A stretch of DNA of 64,000 bases, taken from positions 19,828 through 83,827 of the forward strand of contig JAUSMJ010000081.1 of assembly GCA_030645575.1 (NCBI GenBank), in the 5' to 3' direction. Source of the DNA: Caulobacter sp. GTDB taxonomy: Bacteria > Pseudomonadota > Alphaproteobacteria > Caulobacterales > Caulobacteraceae. Both the position numbers and the translations under genes were made by a program. Each line of letters begins with the position of its first letter. Position 1 is the stretch's first letter. The notes beneath the pieces were generated by a model. That model had not been told where the DNA came from, made no database searches, and was given only the letters and a program-made list of their open reading frames with translations. Positions 34,554 through 43,129 of this stretch are shown piece after piece.

Positions 34554-35513
34554 ATGGCCAAGGATGACGCCTCGCGCGCCGGCGCCGGCCTGATGAACAG
34601 CAAGCTGTTCACCAGGCTGGACCGCTGCATCATTTGCGGCAGCGACCGCCTGAAGGCCGTCATGGAGGCGCGCGACCCTCACTACGGCAATCCGGGGCGG
34701 TTCCCGATCGACGAGTGCCAGGAATGCCAAGCGGGGCTTCTAAACCCCATGCCGACGCTGGCTTATTTGGCCACAGCTTACCCGACCACCTACTCGGTCT
34801 ACTTGATCACCCACACCACACCGCTGAAGGAGTTCATCCGAGCGGCGTTGGGCTTCGTGACCGAGGCCACGGGCGATCCCAAGTTCGCCAAGCCCGGACG
34901 CATGGTCGATGTCGGCTGCGCCAATGGCGACGCGTTGGCCAAGTTCCGCCGCATGGGCTGGGATACAGTCGGAGTCGAGATCAGCGAGCAGGCCGCCGAA
35001 GCCGCCCGCTCGGCTCACGGCCTGGATGTGCGCGTCGGCACCCTGCACGACGCTGCCCTGCCGGACGCCGACTTCGACTACGTGCGGCTGAACCACTGTT
35101 TCGAGCACATCATCAATCCCAGGGAAGTGCTGGCCGAGCTACGGCGCATCATCAAGCCCGACGGCACGCTGTTCATTGGGGTGCCCAACCGCGCCGGCTG
35201 GGCGGCCAAGCTGTTCGGCCCGCACTGGTGGAATCTCGGCCCGCCGGTCCACCCGGTGAACTACACCCCCGCCACCTTGAGGCGCCTGCTTGACGAGACC
35301 GGTTTCAGGACGGTCCGGGTGCAATATAATTCCAACTTTGCCAGTTGGCTGGGCAGCCTGCAAATCTACCTCAATCGCGACAACGGCCGCTCCTCGTCGG
35401 ACGGCTGGGTGATGCGCAATCCGGTGTTCAAGATCCTCGCTCATTGGGGCAGCAAGATCCCTGACCTGTTCGGCAAGGGGGATTGCATGGAAATCATCGC
35501 AAAGCCCCGCTGA
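34554..35513 (+). CDS. Class I SAM-dependent methyltransferase with N-terminal zinc-binding motif
   Basis: A 319-residue protein. Near the N-terminus it has CIICGSDRLK and CQECQAGLLNPMP, a CxxC...CxxC zinc-ribbon typical of sugar C-methyltransferase-like enzymes. The SAM domain (about 110-220) has RMVDVGCANGDALAKFRRMG, GVEISEQAAEAA, LNHCFEHIINP and LKxDGTLFIGVPN-type strands. Such enzymes in surface-polysaccharide clusters methylate sugars or lipid-linked glycans. It starts 12 nt after the FkbM stop, so it is probably co-transcribed with it. Exact substrate unknown. Confidence 0.88.
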   Translation: MAKDDASRAGAGLMNSKLFTRLDRCIICGSDRLKAVMEARDPHYGNPGRFPIDECQECQAGLLNPMPTLAYLATAYPTTYSVYLITHTTPLKEFIRAALGFVTEATGDPKFAKPGRMVDVGCANGDALAKFRRMGWDTVGVEISEQAAEAARSAHGLDVRVGTLHDAALPDADFDYVRLNHCFEHIINPREVLAELRRIIKPDGTLFIGVPNRAGWAAKLFGPHWWNLGPPVHPVNYTPATLRRLLDETGFRTVRVQYNSNFASWLGSLQIYLNRDNGRSSSDGWVMRNPVFKILAHWGSKIPDLFGKGDCMEIIAKPR

Positions 35514-35547
35514 AGGCGCGCGACGCCGCCTTAGTCGGGGACAGATC

Positions 35548-36846
35548 ATGACGGATGGCCCATCGGGTCTCACGACGCGCCTAATCAGACGGCTGGGCTC
35601 GGGTTCCGGTCCGCTGTGGCTTGGCAACGCGGGGACGCTTGCCTTACGCGTCATACAGAGCGTGATCATCGCGCGGGCGGCCGGCGCGCATGAGTTCGGC
35701 CTCTATGTCCTGGTGATCAGCTATTCAGCGATCTTCGTCAGAGTCATGGATATCGGCGCGCCCAACGCCAATGGATTTCTGCTGCGCCGGGATCGCGGCG
35801 AAGTGCGCGACTATGCGATGATCGCTGGGCTGCACTGTTTGGCTGCGACCCCGTTGGTCGCGCTGCTCTGGTGGGCCTGGTCGCTGACTCCGCTGGCGGC
35901 CGCGGAGGCTGGCGCGGCGCTCGAGGGTCATTTGCTACCGGCCATGATCCTAACCAGCGTACAGCTGGGCTCGGCTCTGTTCGTGCCGATGCTGGTCCCC
36001 CGCAGCCAGCTAAGAGCTTACGCCGTCGTTAGCTGCGCTATACCGCTGGCGGCCATCGCCCTGAGCCTGTCTCTGCTGGGGTTCACACATCTCGACGCGT
36101 CGCTCCTCATGTACGTCGGCGCCGGTTCGGAGGCGCTGGGCATCGGTCTCGCGCTGGCCTTCCTGATCCGCGCAAACGGGGCCAGGCGGACGGAAAGCAC
36201 CCTGCTGGCCAAAGTGAAGACCGTCTACGCCTACGGGTTGAAGGGCTACCCGGGATTTGTGTTGAAAGCACTCAGCCAACGTATCGACCGTCCTATCTTG
36301 GCCACCATGATCTCGCCTTCCAACCTTGCCGCCTATGGCGTCGGGATCAATCTGCGTGACCAGTTCGCCACTCCGGTAAGCATTCAGTCACTGGTGGTCC
36401 GAAACCGCCTCGTCGACCTCGTTCAGCGTCAAGGAGACGGCCGAGCGGCCCGTCGTTTCCTGCGCCGGACCATCCGAAACTGGGCGCTGCTTCTTGGGCC
36501 GGCCTCACTCGCGGCCGCGGCGGTTAGTCCGTGGGCCGTGCCTTTCATCTATGGCCCCGACTTTCGTGAGGCTGGTCCAATCGCGGCGCTGCTGTTCCTG
36601 ACGACACCGTTCGTGATGATCTCCACGTTCTCCTGGTGCGCCCTACTAGCCGATGAGGAGCCTGGCCTTTTCAGCATGATCTCGATAGCGACCACCTTGA
36701 TGGTGATTGGGGGCGCAGCTGTAGGCGGCTACATGCGCGGCGGCCTCGGCGCCGCGCTGGGGACGCTGATCGCCACGGTGCTCGGTGCCGGCTTATGGTA
36801 CGCAAGCGCGGAACTGCATCTTCGCCGAGTGATACGAAGGATTTGA
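35548..36846 (+). CDS. Wzx-type polysaccharide flippase
   Basis: A 432-residue inner-membrane protein with about 12 hydrophobic helices and a MATE-like (oligosaccharide flippase) fold. The N-terminal GNAGTLALRVIQSVIIARAAG and GLYVLVISYS segments match the polysaccharide-synthesis (RfbX) signature. It would flip undecaprenyl-linked repeat units across the inner membrane for Wzy polymerisation. The stop is followed 1 nt later by the GTG of the acyltransferase gene, so the two are translationally linked. Wzx, Wzy, Wza and Wzc together define a Wzy-dependent pathway here. Confidence 0.9.
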   Translation: MTDGPSGLTTRLIRRLGSGSGPLWLGNAGTLALRVIQSVIIARAAGAHEFGLYVLVISYSAIFVRVMDIGAPNANGFLLRRDRGEVRDYAMIAGLHCLAATPLVALLWWAWSLTPLAAAEAGAALEGHLLPAMILTSVQLGSALFVPMLVPRSQLRAYAVVSCAIPLAAIALSLSLLGFTHLDASLLMYVGAGSEALGIGLALAFLIRANGARRTESTLLAKVKTVYAYGLKGYPGFVLKALSQRIDRPILATMISPSNLAAYGVGINLRDQFATPVSIQSLVVRNRLVDLVQRQGDGRAARRFLRRTIRNWALLLGPASLAAAAVSPWAVPFIYGPDFREAGPIAALLFLTTPFVMISTFSWCALLADEEPGLFSMISIATTLMVIGGAAVGGYMRGGLGAALGTLIATVLGAGLWYASAELHLRRVIRRI

Positions 36847-36847
36847 C

Positions 36848-37423
36848 GTGATCGCCTTTCGGACTGGACTGCGAATCTGGATGCGTTTCGCTTTCGACCG
36901 CTTGAGGACCGAACGCGTGCGACTCTGCTTCCTGCTTCGCGGAGCCTACGTCGGCGGTGGCTCCCGGGTCGTCGCGGTGGGGGAAATCGCGCTAGGTGAG
37001 GGAGTTGTCGTACAGGACTACGCCGTTCTCAACGCCGCCGAGAATAGCTACGTCCGCATCGGCCGTAACAGCCGGATCGGCCGCAACGCGGTGATCTCCG
37101 CTCATGGAGGTGTCGATATTGGCGAGGAGGTTCTCATCGCTGACCGCGTCTTCATCAGCGACCACAACCACGCCTTCGAGGACGTAACGCGGGCAGTGCT
37201 GGCCCAAGGCGTGACCGCAGCGGAGCCGGTCGCCATAGGAGCCGGATCCTGGCTAGGCATCAACGTCTGCATCATGCCGGGTGTAACGCTTGGAAAGCAC
37301 TGCGTCGTGGGCGCTAACAGCGTCGTGACCAAGTCCTTCCCCGATCACGCCGTGATCGTTGGTCAGCCTGCCAAGCAAGTCAGGTCGCTAAGTTCAGAAA
37401 CCGCAGACAAGCCGCTGAAGTGA
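36848..37423 (+). CDS. Left-handed beta-helix (hexapeptide) O-acetyltransferase-like protein
   Basis: A 191-residue protein with hexapeptide-repeat structure from about residue 38 onward. Examples are YVRIGRNSRIGRNAVISAHG, VDIGEEVLIADRVFISDHNH (with the catalytic-type His) and GAGSWLGINVCIMPGVTLGKH. The ending VVTKSFPDHAVIVGQPAK is the classical trimeric acyltransferase tail (WcaF/Maa type). It probably acetylates a sugar of the repeat unit. The start is GTG 36848, 1 nt after the flippase stop. Its 3' end overlaps the convergent dioxygenase gene by 30 nt, which is unusual but both frames look real. Confidence 0.9.
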   Translation: MIAFRTGLRIWMRFAFDRLRTERVRLCFLLRGAYVGGGSRVVAVGEIALGEGVVVQDYAVLNAAENSYVRIGRNSRIGRNAVISAHGGVDIGEEVLIADRVFISDHNHAFEDVTRAVLAQGVTAAEPVAIGAGSWLGINVCIMPGVTLGKHCVVGANSVVTKSFPDHAVIVGQPAKQVRSLSSETADKPLK

Positions 37424-38248
37424 GGTTAGGGACGCCGCCCGCTCGCCGGCGATCGCCTCCCAGCTTCGCGCGCGATCCATGAACTTGAGGCCGCTGCTGT
37501 AGGTGACGACATAGGCAGCCCTGCGCGCCTGGCAGCGGCTGCCGTAGTGCATGCAGTTGCCAGTATCGATGAGAAAGGCCGTACCCGCCGGACCTTGAAC
37601 CTCCCGCCACTCGCTTTGGCCAACACAGGCAGCGACCGCTTCGTCCGACCGGTAGTGTGAACCGCGTCTGGGAACCCGCGACGACAGTCCCGCCGGAATG
37701 AAGACGAACGGGCCGTTCTCGGGACCCACGTCCTCAAGATAGACAAACAGCTTCAAGATCACCTGGTCGTTGACATCCCGGTGCCACAGTTGGCTGGCGG
37801 TCAGCGGGCCGGGCGCCGGACTCGAAATGAGCATGTCGATCGACTCAAGGTGGGGGACCAGGCCCGACGAACGGATCAGCGTCCTCAGCAACTGCTCGTC
37901 CAGCGCCGCTTCGAGAAAGACTGGATGACGCTTCAGATCGTCGGTCGAAAGCGCCTCGTCGAAGAAGGCCTTGCCTGATGACTGATTCTTGTTGGGCGTG
38001 CCGCGCCGCTTGGCCTCTGTATCGCGATAAACGGCTATCAGAGCGTTCTTTGTAGTGGTCGGTAGGGCCCAAGGGGCGAAGCCGTCCGCCTGCAACCGAG
38101 CCGCCTCGCCCCCATCGGCCTCGGGGGCGGTCAGATAAGTGGTTGCAGCGCGTCGACGCTCCGCGCGATCAGGCGCGGCCATCGATATGGCGAGGGCGCC
38201 CTTCACGAGCGACCAGCGGGTCCGCAGATCCGACACGATACTGTTCAT
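37394..38248 (-). CDS. PhyH-like Fe(II)/2-oxoglutarate dioxygenase family protein
   Basis: A 284-residue protein. The segment SQLWHRDVNDQVILKLFVYL contains an HxD metal pair, and IDTGNCMHYGSRCQARRAAYVV supplies a distal His followed by an Arg. This gives the 2-His-1-Asp facial triad and 2-oxoglutarate-binding Arg of phytanoyl-CoA-like dioxygenases. Between them lies GPENGPFVFIPAGLSSRV, a jelly-roll strand. Such enzymes hydroxylate or oxidise small substrates; here a sugar or lipid is likely but unproven. ATG 38248 is preferred because AGGG lies 7 nt upstream. It is the last gene of the minus-strand operon that begins with the NeuB-like gene. Confidence 0.78.
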   Translation of the reverse strand: MNSIVSDLRTRWSLVKGALAISMAAPDRAERRRAATTYLTAPEADGGEAARLQADGFAPWALPTTTKNALIAVYRDTEAKRRGTPNKNQSSGKAFFDEALSTDDLKRHPVFLEAALDEQLLRTLIRSSGLVPHLESIDMLISSPAPGPLTASQLWHRDVNDQVILKLFVYLEDVGPENGPFVFIPAGLSSRVPRRGSHYRSDEAVAACVGQSEWREVQGPAGTAFLIDTGNCMHYGSRCQARRAAYVVTYSSGLKFMDRARSWEAIAGERAASLTSLQRLVCGF

Positions 38249-38263
38249 AGCCACACCCTGACT

Positions 38264-39355
38264 CTACCTTGATCGCACATGGCGCCCAAAGACGCCGAGA
38301 CGTAGCAAGATCCGCGTAAATGCGTCCCAGCAGAACTCCACGACGCTGGCAGCCCGGGTCATTCTAAGCACATTTCCAACGCCCTGCGAGAGCCCCCGTC
38401 CGGCGTCGCACCACCGCAGATAGCGCAGGACGTCCCTCGCCAGCCCCGCGATGTGCCGCGTCGGTCGCGGCGCGTCCTGGGGAGCCAGCCCCGCCCGCAG
38501 AACCGCGCGGCAGAACTCGTCAACCCGCACCACCTCCAATCCCGCCGCCTCGCAGACCGCAGTGAAGGTCTCGGCGCAGAAGGTAAAGGTGTGGGCGTTC
38601 TGCATGTAGCGCATGGGGTCGCGCACGGTGCTATGGATACGGAAGATGCCCGGTACCTCAACCACGATCAGCGCGCCCGGCCGGACCGTGCGGCCCAAGG
38701 CCCACAGGGTAGCGACCGGATCGGGCACATGCTCGACCACATGCGACAAAAGGGTGATGTCGGCCTCGGCGACGGTCGGCAAAGCCTCCTCCCAAAAGCC
38801 GTTGCGCATGGCAACGCCGAATGCCGACGCGCCGGCCTTGAGATAATCATCATCGGCATCGAAGCCGATCCGCGTCCACGATGCGGGCAGGCCGGCGAGG
38901 TTCCAGCCGCCGCCGGCGCCGATCTCGACCACCGTCGGCCGCTCCACGCCAGGAAGGAGGTCGGCACAAGCCGACGCCACGAAGCGCGCCACGCCTTGGG
39001 CGTTCGGCTGTCCCGCCAGCTTGCGAACGTAAGCCTCGACATTCAGATCGCCTCGGCTCGCATACAGATCGCGGTATTCATGGGCGTAGAAGCGGCCGTA
39101 GCGGGCCTGGGTCCAGCGCGGAGAGACCCGCATCAGCCCACAGGCTCTGCACAGCCGCTTGGGGTAAGGTAGGCCGTGACGCTCAACCTCGGAGACAAGG
39201 ATGTCGTCGCCGGCGCCACATGGACAGGGCGTTTCCTCCCAGTCCTCGGGGGTGTCCTGCGCCTCGATCCTGCGCCGGGTGTCGGTCTGCCGGGGACTCA
39301 GAGCCGGTGGCGGCGCGGTCCTGGCGTACCGACGCCCGAGCAGGGCATCAGTCAT
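38264..39355 (-). CDS. Class I SAM-dependent methyltransferase with zinc-binding N-terminus
   Basis: A 363-residue protein related in layout to the 34554-35513 gene. The N-terminal cysteines are in EETPCPCGAGDD and RLCRACGLMRVSP. The SAM domain has VVEIGAGGGWNLAGL, IGFDADDDYLKAG, LSHVVEHVPDPVATLW and VRPGALIVVEVPG. It is probably a sugar or glycan methyltransferase. ATG 39355 overlaps the stop of the upstream oxidoreductase gene by 8 nt (ATGACTGA), so translation is coupled. A longer frame upstream is ignored because it lies inside that gene. Confidence 0.87.
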   Translation of the reverse strand: MTDALLGRRYARTAPPPALSPRQTDTRRRIEAQDTPEDWEETPCPCGAGDDILVSEVERHGLPYPKRLCRACGLMRVSPRWTQARYGRFYAHEYRDLYASRGDLNVEAYVRKLAGQPNAQGVARFVASACADLLPGVERPTVVEIGAGGGWNLAGLPASWTRIGFDADDDYLKAGASAFGVAMRNGFWEEALPTVAEADITLLSHVVEHVPDPVATLWALGRTVRPGALIVVEVPGIFRIHSTVRDPMRYMQNAHTFTFCAETFTAVCEAAGLEVVRVDEFCRAVLRAGLAPQDAPRPTRHIAGLARDVLRYLRWCDAGRGLSQGVGNVLRMTRAASVVEFCWDAFTRILLRLGVFGRHVRSR

Positions 39356-40463
39356 CTGATCGCGCCTTAATCGCAGCCTGTGTGAAGCCGCCCTCTGGGT
39401 CGATATCCACTGTGCCGCCGGTGCGGGCGGACTCATGAGCGGCGGCGACGATCATCATGCTCTCCAAGCCCCGGGCGCCGGCGATAGGCGAGTCGCCGGG
39501 CACGCCGGATTTCAATGCGGCGTCGATATGGGTCATCTCCAGGATGAAGTCGTCAGGCCGCGTCTTGTTGAACCTCTCTTCGTGGACCTGCTTGTCGGTC
39601 CCGCGCCAGCGCACCATGTCGATTCCCGGCTCGAAGCCGATGTGCAACTCGATGAAGCCATCCTTGCCCTGAATGCGCGCCCATTTTCGCGGCGGTTCGG
39701 TGATCACGTCCTGCACCACCCGGCCGACCAAACCCTTCTCGGTGGTCAGATTGAGCAGGCAGAGGTCGTCGTAGTCGAGCTTGCCTTCGCGAACATAGGT
39801 CAGGGTGCCCTGCACGCTCACCACCGTGCCGAGGCCGCTGGCGTGGGCGAAGAACTGCCACAGGTTCAGGGCGTGCGAGTGCTCGCCGCAGGAGCCGCCG
39901 CCGCGCTGCCAGTAGCCAAGGTAGGTGTCGGCCGGACCGTCCAGCCAGGGGTGGGCCGCGAAGATGCCGCCCCAGTATTCGCGGAACTCGACGTCGAGGG
40001 TCTCGACCTTGCCGATGAGGCCGGAGCGCATCAGCTCGGCCGCCTTCTGGGCGCCGTGGCCGACCACGTGGTCGTAGCCGACGAACAGGGCGACACCGGC
40101 GGCGGCGGCTTCCTCATACAGTTCTTGGGCGCCGTTCAGGTCGGGTGTGCAGAATGGCTTCTCGATCAGGATCGCGACCGGCTTCCCGGCGATGGCTTCG
40201 CGCGCCAACCGGATGTGACTGTCGGGCGGAGTGCCGATGAACACCAGATCATAGGCCTTGTCCCGCGGACCCTCGCCCGCTTCGTAAAGACCGATCTCGG
40301 GATCCCAGGCGCCGTAGCGGCCGGGGTATATCTGCGAACGGGTACGCTCCAGCGCGGCCGGGTCCACGTCGTAGATGTCCGCCGCCCAGCCCATGCGTCG
40401 TGCGGCGTTGGAAAGATGATTGCCGATCGATCCGGCGCCAAAGACCTTAACCTTTCGAGTCAC
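39348..40463 (-). CDS. Gfo/Idh/MocA-family sugar oxidoreductase
   Basis: A 371-residue NAD(P)-dependent dehydrogenase. The Rossmann motif is VKVFGAGSIGNHLSNAARRMG, and the family signature EKPFC sits in AILIEKPFCTPDL, where the Lys is catalytic. The histidine block GGGSCGEHSHALNLWQFFAH contributes further active-site residues. Members oxidise or reduce sugars or sugar nucleotides at C2, C3 or C5. The start is taken as GTG 40463, which follows AGGCAGGGG at 7 nt; an ATG at 40487 is the alternative. The position between a HAD phosphatase and a methyltransferase suggests modification of the same special sugar. Confidence 0.9.
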   Translation of the reverse strand: MTRKVKVFGAGSIGNHLSNAARRMGWAADIYDVDPAALERTRSQIYPGRYGAWDPEIGLYEAGEGPRDKAYDLVFIGTPPDSHIRLAREAIAGKPVAILIEKPFCTPDLNGAQELYEEAAAAGVALFVGYDHVVGHGAQKAAELMRSGLIGKVETLDVEFREYWGGIFAAHPWLDGPADTYLGYWQRGGGSCGEHSHALNLWQFFAHASGLGTVVSVQGTLTYVREGKLDYDDLCLLNLTTEKGLVGRVVQDVITEPPRKWARIQGKDGFIELHIGFEPGIDMVRWRGTDKQVHEERFNKTRPDDFILEMTHIDAALKSGVPGDSPIAGARGLESMMIVAAAHESARTGGTVDIDPEGGFTQAAIKARSDD

Positions 40464-40544
40464 GCGGTATCCCCTGCCTCTATTCATAGCATCCGCACTC
40501 GACCGGCAGACCCCCGGCGCGATGCAGCACGTATTTGATAGCCG

Positions 40545-41270
40545 TCAGTTCGCGTCAGGGCGACTGGAACTTGCCAAAATCACCCCGGTCAGCCCGCAAA
40601 GGTCGGGAAGAAGGCGCTCAGGCGCCGTGACGAAACGCGATAGATCCAGGCCAACGCCCACGAACTGGCAGCCGAACGCCAGAGCGGCGTCCAGGTCGGC
40701 CTGACCATCCCCGACCATGACGATCTCTTCGCGGACCAGATTCTCGAGGGTCGCGATGCGCTCCAGGTTTTCAACCTTGTTGGCGGGCGCGCCGTAGCAC
40801 CCGCGGAACGAGCCGAGATCGCCGCGCCGCGCGACGATGGCGGCCAACGGCTCCTCAGGAGTGGCCGAGTTGAGATAGCAGGCTATCCCAGCCTCTCGCA
40901 GCGCACGCAGGGCCGCCCCTGCTCCTTCTATCTCGGGCGCCGCCACGATAGCGACCTCGCAACGCTGGGTATAGGCGCCAACCCAATCGCGATGATCGTA
41001 GTCCCGCCCGTGACGGCGCGACAGGTCGGCGGCTAACGCCGCGAAGACCGCCGAGCGATCACCCGCGTCCGGCCGGGCAAGGATCGCCACCAGGGCTTCC
41101 TGCGCGTCCTCAACGCCGCTCACGACTTCATAGAAGCCACGCGCCTTTATCTCGTTCGAGTGGACCAAGGTGCCGTCGAAATCAAACACAGCACAGCGCA
41201 CCGGGCCGGCCGGAGCGCAACGCTGTGTCTTGGCCGAACGATCCGGCGCGGACGTCTGGGTTAGCCTCAC
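40545..41270 (-). CDS. HAD-superfamily phosphatase
   Basis: A 241-residue hydrolase. HAD motif I is VFDFDGTLVHS (nucleophile and acid/base Asp), motif II is CYLNSATPEEP, the motif III Lys is in APANKVENLERI and motif IV is IVMVGDGQADLDAA. It resembles phosphoglycolate/N-acylneuraminate-9-phosphate phosphatases with a helical cap between motifs I and II. It follows the NeuB-like gene by 20 nt on the same strand, so removal of phosphate from a nonulosonate-9-phosphate is a reasonable guess. GTG 41270 is the start. The 81-bp gap to the next gene shows no feature. Confidence 0.9.
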   Translation of the reverse strand: MRLTQTSAPDRSAKTQRCAPAGPVRCAVFDFDGTLVHSNEIKARGFYEVVSGVEDAQEALVAILARPDAGDRSAVFAALAADLSRRHGRDYDHRDWVGAYTQRCEVAIVAAPEIEGAGAALRALREAGIACYLNSATPEEPLAAIVARRGDLGSFRGCYGAPANKVENLERIATLENLVREEIVMVGDGQADLDAALAFGCQFVGVGLDLSRFVTAPERLLPDLCGLTGVILASSSRPDAN

Positions 41271-41290
41271 GGCTTCGACCGAACGGCGCT

Positions 41291-42874
41291 TCAGCCGCCC
41301 ACCGACTCCTTGGCCGTCGGCACGACCACAGAGAGCCTAACCACTGGCATTGAGGCGAGCTGGAAGCGGCCCCAGTGCTGGACTTTGGTTTTACGGGCGG
41401 CGCGGGGCATCTGGGCGATCTTCTTGTCCGCGTAGAAGGAGTCGTCGTTGTAGTGGGTCGTCGACACCTCCTCGAAGATGCAGCCGGTATCGGTCCAGAA
41501 ACTGTGCCAGACGCCGGGCTGAACCAGGGCGATGTCGCCCGGACGCAGGACGCGCTCGCGGCCGTCGATGTTCACGTGCAGCTCGCCATGAAGCACCTGG
41601 AAGCTCTCCTCCTTGCGCTGATGGTAATGCGGCGGGTGCTTCTGGCCGGGCAGCTGCACGATGATCTTCTTGCAGTACTCGCGGTTGATGCAGTCGATGA
41701 TGGTGGCTCCGACCTCGCGAAACGTCTCCATTCCGTAGTGGTGTGAGAATTCGGCAGAGAACTCAGACGAAAGCGGGATGCGCGCCTCATTGAGCATGGC
41801 CTTGACGTCGTGGATGACTGACTTCAGCACCGACCATTCGGGATCGGCCGGGATATCCAGGTCGGCGAGCATTAGCTGGCCGTTCACGCCAACGTCGGCG
41901 CCGAGGACGACCCCGTCGCGCCACAGGCCGCTGTCGAACTGGCCTTCCGTCGCCGGCATAGCAAAGAACACCTTGTCGCGGGTTAGCACTTCACCAGCCG
42001 AAAGCGGTTCCTTGGCGAAGACGCCGCGCTTGAGATCGAGGATGGAGTCGGCCTCGGCCTTGGGCACGGGACGGGGTGAGACGCCGCCGCAGAGCGCCTT
42101 GGCGTGGCGGTGAGTTTCCATCCACTTATCGACCTGGGCCGGCGTGGACGAATAGGCGTTGAGCTTGATCTCGTCCGTGGCGACACCGACGTGGCGTTCG
42201 AACATCCGGGCGCCCTTTGCGTAGGCGATGGTGACCGCCGCCGCCTCATCGGGATCTTCGTGGGTCGACCAGCCGATCGTGGTGCTCGGGTAGCGACTCC
42301 GCAGATACTCGATCTGGTTCAGGTGGAATTCGGCTTCGGGGGTCGGGTAGATCGCGACGCAGTACATGATCGCGTAATCGACGCCGCGGTGGTCCATGAA
42401 GCTGACAAGATTGTCGATATCGCCGATGTTCAGACCACCCGTGGAGAAAATGACCGGCAGGCCTGCCGAGGCGATCTTCTCAAGCAGCGGCCAATCCTTG
42501 GCCGAGCAGCTGGCGACCTTGAGGATGTCAAAGCCCATATCGACGATCACATCGACGGATTCCTCGTCGAAGGGAGTACAGATTGAAATCATCCCCTCTT
42601 CGCGGATAACGTCCAGCATGCGCTGGTAGTCAGGACGCTTCAGCTCAGTCGAGAGGAACCTCGGGACGTGTTTGTTGGTCGTCGACACCCGATGATCCGG
42701 GTGGACGAAGGTGTCGAGCTGCCGAAACTGGAATTTCAGCGCCGCACGAGCATCATTCTTCCGGGCAACTTCCGCCATGGACCGGATGATATTCGTTCCG
42801 TGCTCAACGCTGCCCTGATGGTTGTTCGCCATGTCAAGCACAAAGAGATCTTGAAAATTGAACTGACTCAGCAT
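41291..42874 (-). CDS. NeuB-family sialic/nonulosonic acid synthase with SAF and C-terminal cupin domains
   Basis: A 527-residue fusion. Residues about 1-265 are a NeuB TIM barrel that condenses phosphoenolpyruvate with an aldose: DLFVLDMANNHQGS, AALKFQFRQLDTFV, ICTPFDEESVD, LKVASCSAKDWPL, VIFSTGGLN and TTIGWSTHEDPDE. An SAF/antifreeze-like part (about 285-355) has KRGVFAKEPLSAGEVLTRD. Residues about 385-500 are a cupin, with HPPHYHQRKEESFQVLHGE and QPGVWHSFW giving the metal-binding histidines. The cupin is like D-lyxose/sugar isomerases or a regulatory sugar site. ATG 42874 follows GGAG at 5 nt; the longer frame upstream is non-coding. First gene of a five-gene operon with HAD, Gfo/Idh, methyltransferase and PhyH genes. 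Confidence 0.88.
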   Translation of the reverse strand: MLSQFNFQDLFVLDMANNHQGSVEHGTNIIRSMAEVARKNDARAALKFQFRQLDTFVHPDHRVSTTNKHVPRFLSTELKRPDYQRMLDVIREEGMISICTPFDEESVDVIVDMGFDILKVASCSAKDWPLLEKIASAGLPVIFSTGGLNIGDIDNLVSFMDHRGVDYAIMYCVAIYPTPEAEFHLNQIEYLRSRYPSTTIGWSTHEDPDEAAAVTIAYAKGARMFERHVGVATDEIKLNAYSSTPAQVDKWMETHRHAKALCGGVSPRPVPKAEADSILDLKRGVFAKEPLSAGEVLTRDKVFFAMPATEGQFDSGLWRDGVVLGADVGVNGQLMLADLDIPADPEWSVLKSVIHDVKAMLNEARIPLSSEFSAEFSHHYGMETFREVGATIIDCINREYCKKIIVQLPGQKHPPHYHQRKEESFQVLHGELHVNIDGRERVLRPGDIALVQPGVWHSFWTDTGCIFEEVSTTHYNDDSFYADKKIAQMPRAARKTKVQHWGRFQLASMPVVRLSVVVPTAKESVGG

Positions 42875-43086
42875 GGCGACTCCGGTTCGCTGGCGTTCGG
42901 GACTTAGGTCTAGTACCAGCGGGGCCACGCCAGCGTCAATGATGGCCATTGTAGCGCGTGCTCCGCATTCGCGTTTGCACAAGCGCCCGGCGCTTGTTAG
43001 CCGTGGCCGCGACAATCGGCAGCAAAGCGGAAAACTCTTGCCCCGCTGAAAGTTCGATCTTTCGAAGAATTCTGGGGGAAGCGAAG
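42875..43086. promoter_or_regulatory. Divergent promoter region between neuB-like and GT-like operons
   Basis: This gap must drive the neuB-like operon to the left and the 43.1-49.5 kb operon to the right. A small inverted repeat (aagcgcccggcgctt, near 42980) is present. No assignable -35/-10 boxes. Confidence 0.4.
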
Positions 43087-43128
43087 ATGAACGAAATGTG
43101 GTCGTCTGGCGAATGTATGGTGAAATAG
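43087..43128 (+). CDS. Possible 13-codon leader ORF coupled to the GT-like gene
   Basis: An ATG at 43087 preceded by a strong ribosome-binding sequence (GGGGGAAG) opens a 13-codon frame, MNEMWSSGECMVK, whose TAG stop ends 1 nt before the ATG of the next gene. That gene has no visible ribosome-binding site of its own. The arrangement suggests translational coupling. No regulatory function is established. Confidence 0.4.
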   Translation: MNEMWSSGECMVK

Positions 43129-43129
43129 A

